From Nymphaea colorata (taxonomy: Eukaryota; Streptophyta; Magnoliopsida; Nymphaeales; Nymphaeaceae), in the NCBI RefSeq assembly GCF_008831285.2, contig NC_045142.1:2049001-2113000 (forward strand): 64,000 nucleotides of DNA. Reading direction: 5' to 3'. Of the stretch, positions 38,128 to 48,253 are shown piece after piece (the stretch's first letter is position 1; each line of letters opens with the position of its first letter). Made by a program: the position numbers and the translations under genes. The notes beneath the pieces are model-generated. The model was not told the origin of the DNA and did not search any database. It saw nothing but the letters and a program-made list of their open reading frames with translations.

Positions 38128-38733
38128 TCACCCGGTCCTCAGCAAAAAGACGCTGAGCTCTTGCCCGCCGGTGCCGTCCGGGTTGATGAGGTGGTACGAC
38201 TCGGAATCAGCGGAGCCGACGACTCGGCGGAACCCGGCTCGCATGTACATGACTTCGCCGTCCTCCGACGGGATGACGCCGGCGCCTACGGACGTCGACT
38301 GTACGGTCTTGAGGATGAGACGGTCCTTCTCGGATACCCTCCTTTTCACGGCGTAGCCGAGCCGTCGGCCGTTGCAGAACGTGGTCCAGACCGGTACGGA
38401 GTGAAGAGGCGGGTCGGCGCCGGACTCGGACTGGGGTCCGTCCCGGCGCCGGTCCGTCTCCAGTGCAATCCGCACGATCCCGGAGTGCATCTCCTTGGCG
38501 AGGAGCTTCGTGGGGATGGCGAGGTCGAGGAGGAGGGGAGGGGTGGTGGCGAGTCGGTCCTGCTGGAGGCAGAGGCTGACGTGGCCCCGGCGGTGGCCGT
38601 AGAAAGTGCCGGTGACGGTGGTGCCGGAGATGGAGGGGCGGTCGTCGGCCGTGGCGTCGGAGGAGGAGCCCGTGGTGGTGGGGCGGCGGGTGCGGGAGCG
38701 GTGGCGGCGGTGGTCGTGGTGGTGGAGCAGCAT
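38128..38733 (-). CDS. MIZU-KUSSEI1-like protein (DUF617), 201 aa as read
   Basis: Intronless, GC-rich gene. The DUF617 domain begins at about residue 40 with VTGTFYGHRRGHVSLCLQ, continues with PPLLLDLAIPTKLLAKEMHS, VPVWTTFCNGRRLGYAVKRR and GAGVIP, and ends with VVGSADSESYHLINPDGTGG then QELSVFLLRTG and a TGA stop: the complete family signature to the C-terminus. Arabidopsis MIZ1 is needed for root hydrotropism and acts at the ER membrane; most paralogues are uncharacterised. In this frame a TAG lies near 38847 and the first ATG after it is at 38733, giving only ~40 residues before the domain, shorter than usual. A second frame from ATG 38897 holds a plausible N-terminus, so a frameshift or sequence error is possible. 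Confidence 0.85.
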   Translation of the reverse strand: MLLHHHDHRRHRSRTRRPTTTGSSSDATADDRPSISGTTVTGTFYGHRRGHVSLCLQQDRLATTPPLLLDLAIPTKLLAKEMHSGIVRIALETDRRRDGPQSESGADPPLHSVPVWTTFCNGRRLGYAVKRRVSEKDRLILKTVQSTSVGAGVIPSEDGEVMYMRAGFRRVVGSADSESYHLINPDGTGGQELSVFLLRTG

Positions 38734-38897
38734 TGGATTAGAGAGAACCGGAGGAGGTGGGAGATGGAGCTGGGGGGCGGCGGTTTCTTGGAGGGGGTGT
38801 GGGGAACAAGGGTCTGCGACGAGTCCTCCGTCGCTGTGGTAACGGTGCTAATGCTCGAGCGGCCGCAGAGCGTCGGCGGCATCTTCATGCCAAGCAT
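38734..38897 (-). pseudogene. Possible out-of-frame N-terminus of the MIZ1-like protein
   Basis: From ATG 38897 a frame begins MLGMKMPPTLCGRSSIS and contains TPSKKPPPPSSISHLLRFS, the Ser/Pro/basic-then-hydrophobic type of leader seen ahead of DUF617. It stays open into the domain region but in a different frame (offset 2 modulo 3), where it reads as Pro/Ala low complexity. A canonical TATA box lies just upstream, making this the first ATG of the predicted transcript. Whether the gene is truly interrupted or the sequence has an indel in the CCACCACCACGACC repeats cannot be decided here. Confidence 0.4.
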
Positions 38898-38939
38898 AGA
38901 ACAGACAGAGGGTGAGAGAGACAGAGAGAGAGAGACTCC

Positions 38940-38946
38940 TTTTATA
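38940..38946 (-). promoter_or_regulatory. TATA box of the MIZ1-like gene
   Basis: Minus-strand CTATAAAAGG is a canonical plant TATA box. Transcription would start near 38912, some 15 bases before the ATG at 38897. A long GA-rich stretch lies further upstream (about 38950-39330). Confidence 0.55.
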
Positions 38947-39565
38947 GAACAGGAGGAAGAACAACCAACCTCTGTAAGAGCGCGCGAGCGGGAGAGACAG
39001 AGAAAAGATTCCTCAAGAAAGAAGCAAATTTCTGAACAGATTCAGAGGCAGGGGGAGAGAGAAAGGACCAAAGACTTTTTTAGAGAGACAGAGTCCGTTG
39101 GGAATCTCCTCTGAGCTCTGCGCAGAGGGTTTTTGGGATTCAAAGAAAGAAACAAAGAGGGAGAGAGAGCGCAGAAGATTACTCAACGTCCTCCTCCTTG
39201 TGCTATATGTTGTGTATCTTGTGAAGAAGGGGAAGAGCGCAGACGAGGAAAGAGAGATCAATTCGTACAGGCTGGCTGCAGACGGTCTGAAATTTATGCC
39301 TCAGGAAGAGAGAGAAGGAAGATATAGAGATGTTTCACTGTCGAGCCGTTCGCTGCCTGACCTGCTTTTCCGCCAAAGTTCCTTTTTATTTCATCCCATA
39401 ACTATTTTTATTTTTAAAACACTTTTTTAATAAATCCCACAATTACCACCACTCTCTCTCTCCCCTTGCCTGGCATGGTTACAGGTTAGCTGAAAGTGAA
39501 ATGAAAAGCCTAGCCTTTTGGTTGGACCGTTGATGTCTCGCTTTCTTCCAGTATTCATCAACTGA

Positions 39566-39566
<1 letters not shown>

Positions 39567-39617
<51 letters not shown>

Positions 39618-39664
39618 TTTTATATATATATATATATATATATAACTTCATTTCTAGAATTCAA

Positions 39665-39723
<59 letters not shown>

Positions 39724-39724
39724 A
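39567..39724. repeat. Mirror-arranged compound microsatellite (TA)(GA)(TA)...(CT)(TA)
   Basis: A TA tract and GA tract are followed by another TA tract. After 20 unique bases a CT tract and TA tract follow, so the GA and CT blocks can pair. Confidence 0.9.
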
Positions 39725-40246
39725 TCTCAATTAAAAAAACATGTGATACACTTGAGTCTGTATATTGCTTTTTGTTCTCTAGAGCATGAGGAGAGAGTGT
39801 CTATACCATTAAAACTGGGGACCGACTGCCAACCAGCCATAAATTGATCTGTTCATGTTATATTAGAAGAAAATGAAAATAATTGAATCTGCTCTCTCTA
39901 TGATATATATAATCAAATGATATCTCTTACTCATGAAGAAAAACCTTGGTCCTCTTAATTTGGTCTAAACAAACTTTATGAAGCTTATAATAAGGTATAA
40001 TTTGAGGGGAAAATGGATTATTTTGACAAAATGTACTATTTTTGTAATAAATATTGATGCCGGGGCCGTATTGTTAGCTGAATAGTACAATAAAATCGAG
40101 TCATATCACCCTACTGCTATATATATATATATAGGCTTTTTAGAACTCGGTCCAGCTATTTTGAGCTTAGTCTAATTACTGGTGCATGTTTGACATGGAC
40201 ATTGCACACGGTAGATATAATTCGAAGAACTCAAAAGAAATCTACG

Positions 40247-40279
<33 letters not shown>

Positions 40280-40921
40280 AGTATTTATTTATATTTACAT
40301 GTTTGTGGAGAGAGAAAGATTTTCCTTGGCATAAAAAAAAAAGCAAGCAAATTGTTATAAGCAATCCCGTACGTGTCTTTTCGGCGTGCATTTATGGCTC
40401 TATTAAACGAGGAAAAATTCGTACAAGGGACAACAGCTTTTGCCCGTATCCCATAAACAGCCTCGTGTCGAAGTCCAAAGATGTGAGCCACTACTACAGT
40501 TAAAATGGGGGCATGTAGCATTACAATAAGGGGGTTCCACCCAGTGTCGCAACAATCAGATCTTGAATACAGCCGGTCAGCATGTTAATCTGGTGAATTG
40601 TTTCATTCAGCTAAATTAATTGTAAACCAAAAAAAGACACTATTATAGTTCAAATATATATATAGTGAGAGAGAGAGATTGATATATATATAATTATATA
40701 TATTAACTTGAATTGATTAAATGTTTGGTTTTTACAAACCTCTCTCTCTCCCTATAGTAACTATTTTTTAGATTTTAGGTCATAAAAACAGCCTGATTCA
40801 AAGCATATTTTAAATCAAAATAGCTTTTATAAATATATTAAGATGTTTGTCTTTTATTTAAAATAATTTTTAAGCAAACAATTAAAGGGTCTGGTTTTTA
40901 TCCCTGAGCTAAGTGTTTGGT

Positions 40922-40930
40922 TTTAACTAA

Positions 40931-41001
<71 letters not shown>
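40922..41001. repeat. Compound (CT)n-(TA)n microsatellite
   Basis: A CT tract followed by a TA tract to about 41001. Confidence 0.95.
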
Positions 41002-41003
<2 letters not shown>

Positions 41004-41723
41004 CTTGGTTCCATGATAATTTAACTTGAATTGTTTGTTGGTCATTAAATTAAATTGCTCTGCCACCAGATTTGATTTGAATAGTCCGATCTTACACTAC
41101 AGGGTTCTGCAATAGTTTCAACATGAAAGTTAAGCTCCAAGATATATGAGTATAAAAGAATATTTAGATATATTGGTTTTATTGGCTTTCTTGCATGGAA
41201 TCAGAAGATTTGACGTTTATACAAGTTTGGAGGGGAACTTACGATCTGGTTGCAAAAAGTTTATTAGATCAAAATATTTTAAGTATTTCTTTAAAGTACT
41301 GAGAAATATTCACATGCTCGAAATAAATATAAAGATCTTTGTTGTTGTACGATAATATAATATATTACTGCTGCCACGTGTCAACTTTTAAATATTTTGA
41401 AAGTAATTTAATTTTTTTATAATTTTACATACTATTTGTTTTAAGAAATTAATGTTTTTAATCTAATCATTATTTTTTGTCATGTATCCTTTTATTAATA
41501 AAATAAATTAGAGAAACTTATTATGAAACCATCCAACCATTAGCATACTAATTGTGAGAGACTTCCCAATGTTGGTGAATTACAAATAGCTGCTTAGGTT
41601 AACAAATAATTCACAAAGGTCTAACAACTAGAGTGTTGGACATTTACTATTTGTTCGCTAGAATTAAACTAACAACTAAACTCTTATCTGGATCGTCAAT
41701 CAATCATGCTCATCGGTTCAAAT

Positions 41724-41966
41724 TAGGCCTGTGCATTGGGCCGGAAAAAACCTGGTCCGATTCGGTCGGTTTATGATTAAAAAAATATTTTTTAATTTTT
41801 TTTGTTTTAATATTATATATTTATTATTAACAAATATATTTTATATTTAAAAAACTATTTTCTAATTAAAATTTTATTTTTTTATTTTTAAACAGGCCGA
41901 ACCCAGGCCAAGCTGACGGCCCAATGGGCCGAAACTTACCGGGCCTAGCCCGGCCCAACACCCTTA
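41724..41966. mobile_element. hAT-like GGGCC-rich MITE
   Basis: Starts TAGGCCTGTGCATTGGGCCGG in part and ends CGGCCCAACACCCTTA, imperfect inverted repeats. Flanking GTTCAAAT (41716-41723) and ATTCAAAT (41967-41974) match at 7 of 8 positions. The core is AT-rich. The right end and flank are partly repeated at about 42013-42040. Confidence 0.65.
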
Positions 41967-44760
41967 ATTCAAATCCTAACTTTTAACCTTACGGGCCTCT
42001 CCGACCCAATACCCACCCTTAATTCAAATCCTAACTTTTAGATGCTAAAAATTAGGTGGTACATTGTAAATATGCCATCATTGTGAACCCATATAGTAAA
42101 ACATGAAAAATAAACCGTAATAAATTAATGTGGTCGCGAGATTTTGAAAATGTCGATATTTTAACTTTGTCATTACCCTGCTTAGGCTCCCTACTCTAAA
42201 AAGATGCACACTCAACCTAAGCCCATATTAAAACAGTTCAATTTCTTTTTCTCTAATCTTTTGTAACTTCTTTATCAAGCCACGCATGTGCATCTAGCAT
42301 TTACACGTAGTTGATCTCTATGTCATCCATTTTTTTCTGCTTTAAGATAATTTTTTCCTTTTTTTTTTCTTTTGCTTTTTCAATATCATCCTTCCATCCA
42401 CTTTTGACCAGTGAGAAAGGCGTCGGAACAATAGTTGTACTTGGATTCCAAAAAGAAGCACAACGCTATATTGCCATCGCTTTATTTTGGAAGATGACAT
42501 TTGATTGAGCGATGATAACTCTTGTGGTCCATTAATAATATCAGTGTTTATCCCTTTAATTTTAGACTCAATCATCCTTCGTATAATCACCGACAAGTAA
42601 TATTCACGTTTACAAAGGCTAGTTAGTTGTATATTGGTATTTTCAAACGTCAGTTTCATGTATTTTTCATTTTTTTGCTGAATGTTTACATGGAGGAAAC
42701 GTCCTTTAATGTGTAAGTCATACTCTTATATTCCGATGTTGTGTTTGCCATTTGTTTGCAGGTCAGAAGAGTTGCGCACTAGAACATGACAGTGATCTAA
42801 AGATTTAAACTTCAAACCCTTTAGTTATGAGTTTCCGTTCGCTTGGTTGCGGTAGCTACACCTTTTGAGGCACTTTTTTTTTTCATTTTATTGATAGAAA
42901 CTGCAATGCATCTAGAAGCTTCATCTTTTGCTCGAGGAGTGAAAATGTTCCCCCGCTCGCATGATCTTTGACATGCATTATGGGTAGATATGAGAATTGA
43001 ACCAATGACTGACCGTTTATTAACCATTGATTGGTTATTCATTTGCTTTCCACATTCCGTGAACAGCCCAGAAAGGTATTTCGAGAATCGATATGATTTT
43101 ATCTTATTCTTTTCTAAGGTTCGCCAAACCCCTCGGGGGCTGCCTTTTTTTCCAAAAAACATTGAGCAATTTTGGTTGATAGACCAATGCAATGCAATGG
43201 AGGTCTTATTAACGTTTCAAAAAACACAAAGTCCCATCGTTTCAATTTTATCGGATGTCCCCAAAAAAACAAACACAATGGCGGTCTGACGGTCTGAGTA
43301 AAAACCAAGGGAAGTATAAACGAAGGCTGATGGTTTAGAACAAGTCCATCCAAATATGGATTGTAAAATCATGCAGCTAAATATATTATTGTGGTGTTTA
43401 TATATATATATATATATATAAACAAAAGGGAGCGGTGGAAGTGCGCTAGCAACGTAGTCTCGTGAAAATTCGTTCCTGAACCGAATCGGCCAATTCAGTG
43501 ACTCTTGTGATTGTGAATTGGTCGAAAATATTTAAAAAGGTATTTCAAAAATAAATTAAAACATGTAAAGTTAATGAAAATAAAAAATTTAAGAGGGCGA
43601 ACAAATTGAAGCAGATACGTGGTACAATGGGCAGGATATGGCGCAATTTTACATTAAATGAATATCTATATATTTGTATATATACATAAATATATATGTT
43701 ATATAACTTGACCAGCCATTGCCAACAAAAGATTAGCCAAGGAAAAAAGAAGAGAGAGAGAGAGAGTACGTATGGCATCCATAATGAGGTTAAATTAATT
43801 CTCCTCATATCATATTGAGGTCAATGATAGAATCAAATTTCTGCTTTATTTTAAACGAATATATTTTAAAATCATATTAGAGCATTAATAGTTGAATTAA
43901 GCATAGTATTTTTAAGTGTCTAAATTTTTGTCCTCGTTGAAATGTTTTAATTTTGTCTACTGTTATCATTGTCTACCAATTCAAGTACTTAAAAATCTTA
44001 CGAGTTTTAGGTAAGCGAGATGTTAATAACCCACCATTTGAAAAACAGGATCCAAAGTGCTTCTCCCCCTTCTTTCAATTCCTCGAACTATATTAGAGGT
44101 TGACAACCCACATTTTAGTTTTTTTTTAAAAAAAAAACACATATAAGAATAAAAGCAGAGATATATCATCAAAATGCACTCAACCCTAATAGCTATGTTG
44201 GCTCCCTATAAACTGAATGAAAGTATATAGACAGTTTTCAACATGAAAAAAAAAAAATTCTGAACTTGTAAGTCATAAGATCTAAGTTGAGATCCATGCT
44301 TTAGTCGTTTTTACTAAAATTAAGGCTCATATATAAAAATTTCTAATAGATTCATTTTGTAAACTAAAAATATGAAAAAAAAAATTGAAACTTGAGGACG
44401 TATTGATGGAAATTCCTTCGTATTATACTTAAAATGCACGACGACAAAGAAAAATGTTGTAATTATGTTTCAAAAAGACGACAAACTGCAACTTGCAGTC
44501 ATTATCGCAAAATTCCAGAAAGAAAAGGGCGGTGTTGATTATGAAAAAGTTCACCAGAACAAGAAATTTTGTGTCCCTTCTCCATGGAAGCTACCTTTGA
44601 AACGCCCCACAAGTGTCTATGGACCAAACCGTTAAAATCTTCTTCCTGTCCACATGGACGCTAAGACGTGTAAGTTGCAGAGACTTCATGGCTCCGAATC
44701 TTACTACTGATGACCGAACACCAACTTCGCTTTCTCTGATTCTCGTTCTCACTCTCTCTC

Positions 44761-44769
44761 TTATATATG
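44761..44769 (+). promoter_or_regulatory. TATA box of the small secreted-protein gene
   Basis: TTATATATG lies about 70 bases before the ATG at 44834, in a CT-rich context typical of plant core promoters. Confidence 0.5.
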
Positions 44770-44833
44770 CATCTTTACCTCTGATCACTTTGTCACTGAC
44801 CTCGTTTCACTCTCGGTGATCTCCCTGTCTTCA

Positions 44834-45184
44834 ATGGCTGACACAATGACTCGGCGCTTCACTCTGCTCTTCACCTTGATTCTGGCTCTTTTGTGTATGA
44901 GCTCCCTCTCTCATGCACAAGCCGACCACCACCGTCACCGCCACCAGTTTCATTCTCAGCCGCCACCAACAATTCACGGGTTCTCCCCACCGGGCATGGG
45001 CCGAATGACGCCACTACCTTCCGAGAACTACCAACCAAAGAATCCGTCACCACCGTCGCCGGCTGGCGTCAGGGTGCCATATAAGTACCTGCACCCGCAG
45101 TACCAGTCGATGCCACCGCCGCCCGACCACCGGCGAATCCCTCCATGGCGTACTGGTCAGGGTGGTGCTGTGAAGAAGCCCTGA
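44834..45184 (+). CDS. Small secreted His/Pro-rich protein, 116 aa, unknown family
   Basis: Starts MADTMTRRFT, then a hydrophobic core LLFTLILALL and a likely signal peptidase site after SHA (residue 28) or AQA (30). The mature ~88 residues have no Cys; they are His-rich near the start, then Pro-rich with repeated SPP/PPP groups and a Tyr-rich VPYKYLHPQYQS segment, ending PPWRTGQGGAVKKP. The layout (signal peptide, variable Pro-rich chain, short conserved-looking C-terminus) is that of extensin-like small proteins or of peptide-hormone precursors, but no CLE, CEP, IDA or PIP motif was recognised. The ATG at 44834 is chosen because the upstream in-frame codon at 44816 is GTG. A TATA box, good spacing and an AATAAG motif near 45390 support a real gene. 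No function can be assigned. Confidence 0.65.
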   Translation: MADTMTRRFTLLFTLILALLCMSSLSHAQADHHRHRHQFHSQPPPTIHGFSPPGMGRMTPLPSENYQPKNPSPPSPAGVRVPYKYLHPQYQSMPPPPDHRRIPPWRTGQGGAVKKP

Positions 45185-45439
45185 AGGAGTCGGTGCACTT
45201 TATAACGTGCATGGGCTCAGCCTGGAGCTGTGGCCACGTTCTTCTGATGAGTCAGTATCAGGACGAGCGGTGTTCGAGCTTCAGTCGAAGCTGCTAGTTT
45301 TCTTAGCTTCGCTGTTAGATTTGGCCGCCTTCATTGTAGAGTCTTTTCTTTCTCCTGTGTCTGTAAGTCTTCTCTTGCGTCTGTATATGAATAAGAGCGT
45401 GATGATCCGTAGAACATATTCTATCAGAATTTGATATGA

Positions 45440-48250
45440 AATGATCCAAAGCATCTAAGCATGGTTAAAACGCAGAAGAAGCACACATTATGTAGTGACA
45501 TGACAGGAGCGTAGCCGCCATACCGCCAGTGGCGGAAACAGAAAAGCCAAGGACACTAAGTTTGCCTTGGATTACTGCAAGTTTGAGATCGTGGTTTTCA
45601 AGTCCCAAAAACGATCCCATTTCAAATCTATTCTTTCTACTTTAATGTGTGGATTTGAAATCCTCCTTAGGAGATGCGGCATCAGGCCGGCCAGCCCAAC
45701 TAGATACAGAGTTGGGTTAGGCTGGCCCACACCCAAAACCTGGGTTCAAGTTTGGCCAGACCATTAAAACCTGAGTTCGAACCTGGTTAGATTAAATAAA
45801 AAATAATAATATAAAATAATATATAAATATAATTAATTGTAATAAAATATTATATATATATATATATAATAAATATTAAAAAAACATTATCAGACCCAAC
45901 CGGGTCAACCCTATAAATTATCGAGTCTATCCTGTACCCTTTTTTCGGGGCCCAAGCCCAAGTGGGGCCAGGTATTGGGTACCTGCCGACAGCTTGGTCT
46001 GGTGTTGATACAAATGTGGATTTCAGTTATCATGGATTTAAGATCCTCTCTAATATGAGATCCATGAAGAATCAAACACAACCTAATTGTTTAAGTTTCG
46101 AACTTTAAGTATAAATAAGTTAACAAAAATTAAGAAACTATTAATATAAAAATAAAAAAAATAAGGCCATTTTGTGGGCTAGTGTGGGCCATGGCCCACA
46201 TCTTGCGCCTGCTTATGCAATGCAAAGCAAGAATTTTCATGTGAGGCAGCTCTCGTGGGCTTTCATAGTTTTCAAAAAGCCGTTGATACATATCTTTTTG
46301 GAAAGCAACGCTTACTTCAAAATTTGTAAAAGGTTGGGGATTTATAAATCCTAAGGTTGGATCTGGTGATCAGATTCCTGCTCCAGTACTACGCGAATCT
46401 GACTTTTATCAAGGTTTGGTTTGCATCTGAAATCGAGTTTAAATTTAAATTTCAAGTTTAAATCGAACTTAAAACTTATATCTGGATGCATGCGAACGTT
46501 AATCTTCAAGAGGGCTCTGCTGGTAGTGTAGGAGCTGCTCATGGACGTCACCAGGTCCCCCTGCTGGAAAGGTTGAAGGCTTTAGCCCACCTTTTCAATC
46601 CGAAGAGGCCATGGTAAATCTACAGTTAACATCTTCCTTCTAGTTCGATGAATGAGACCTAACTTTCCTGTCATTTATCTCTAATGGCCAAGAGCCCTAC
46701 TGGGTTCAATTCACTCTGATATAAGAGGCAAATGGGTCCGTTCCAGATCAAACTGGACCCACTTAATCAGCTCGCGTATACATAAGGTTTCAAAAGGCAT
46801 CTGTTCTTTGGCCAACCTGGATTCATTTGGACACATATAAGTCTTTCATAAAACCATCTAAACCCACAGAGTTTAATAAGATTGCTACAGATCCTTGTAG
46901 ATATGATCTTTTTTCTAAGTACAGACTGGCTGGGTCCCTACCTGTCTTCATAACTGATTGGCTCGAGCGAAAAGCTGACCCTTTAGCTCTTAAAAGCAGA
47001 TAACATTTCCTAGTTCTATAAGCGTGAAGGGCTCCGCAGATGTAGGTCCACAGACTTAGATCTATGATTTGGTTATGATCTTTTTTAAGCTGAAGGAGGT
47101 CAAGAGTTCACTTCTCTTGACATAATTTATCTAACCCTATCTTGCCAATCAGCATTGTTCAGTCAAAAGCACTCCAAAGTAGTACCAGAGAATGTCGGAT
47201 CCAGATCCACATGTAAGCACCACTATTGAATATCAGGGCTCTGAGTATCCATCTTCTGTTTAATCTACTAGGTCCGCATTGTTTTATTGCTCCTAAAAAT
47301 TTACTTGCACCAAAATGTATATTTTCCTTCTCAACTGACTACTTATATGGCAAGCATGACACCTAATTTAATTTGAAGGAGATAAGAGAGGTATACACAG
47401 GCTCCGAAACATAAGTTATGACCTTTTGAGTTTTTTAACAAAGATAGGTTCCCTTAAATAAACAATAAAAAAAAAAAAGTGATCTGGTGGAACTGACCCG
47501 AACCGATCCCATTCAGAACTTAACCCAAGTTGTTATTTAATTTGGACAGTGACAGGGTTCATACTCATTTCATACCATCTCCATAATACATTTTCGTTTT
47601 AAGCTCGAGCCAAGTTTTGTGGAATTATGTCATCTTTCACCTATAGCTTAACATGGGGATACTAATTGAGCAAGATTGGCATTTGGTCTGGGTATCAAAT
47701 CAGTTCGCATTACACAAACCAGACGCAAGGCATTAAAGTTAGATTCATAATGTGCCAAAATCTAATATATATATATATATATATATCGACTGGACATAAA
47801 CTAAAATCTTAACCTAAGCCAGACATCTACCAAAAATCAGATATGCACCGGAAGCTAGGCAGGCAAATTAGAAGTCAAAACCAGCATGGCCACGTTTCCT
47901 GCTGTCAAAAACAACTCATTCGGTAGTGTGAAGGAACACAAACAAGCATTTAATCTACTGAAGATTTTTATTGCCGAAGATTTTTTTTTTTTTTACCCCT
48001 TGAGTTCCCCCTTACTTCTTTAAGCCATGAAAAACAATAGTTTACAGGATTACATTTTCCTCCATGGCAGATATACGGTGCTCATAGGCTGCTTGCTTGT
48101 ACAGGACCCCAAGTATTAACCTTCTTCAACTTGAAGGTCATCATTCCCACTGCCAACTCACCTTGGATCTACGGAAGAACCTCAACCAATTCGACATCAT
48201 CAAGTATTTTTCCTGCAAAAACAAATCTTTTAACTGTAGTGAACAGTAAT
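45440..48250. other. Intergenic stretch between the small secreted gene and RETICULATA
   Basis: No gene is supported. A GGCC-rich, MITE-like sequence spans about 45675-46010, bordered by AGTGGCGGAAACAG near 45532 and a GTGGGCCATGGCCCAC palindrome near 46183, which resemble ends of a common plant element. A TA tract lies at about 47764-47786. Confidence 0.5.
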
Positions 48251-48253
48251 TCC

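Larger units (their letters stand above)
39340..44757. other. Intergenic stretch rich in microsatellites
   Basis: No gene is supported. Large compound repeats lie at 39567-39724, 40251-40279 and 40922-41001. A GGGCC-type MITE lies at 41724-41966. Frames at 42821-43192 and nearby have no recognisable product and overlap a box-B-like sequence near 42985-43010. Confidence 0.55.

Noticed and set aside
38161-39114. Plus-strand 317-codon frame
   Set aside because: Antisense to the MIZ1-like gene in GC-rich DNA; Gly/Val/Arg/Glu low complexity with no domain. It exists because the opposite strand is GC-biased coding sequence.
42821-43289. Overlapping frames of about 100-120 codons on both strands
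   Set aside because: No recognisable domain or promoter; the area includes a box-B-like sequence and looks like repeat debris.
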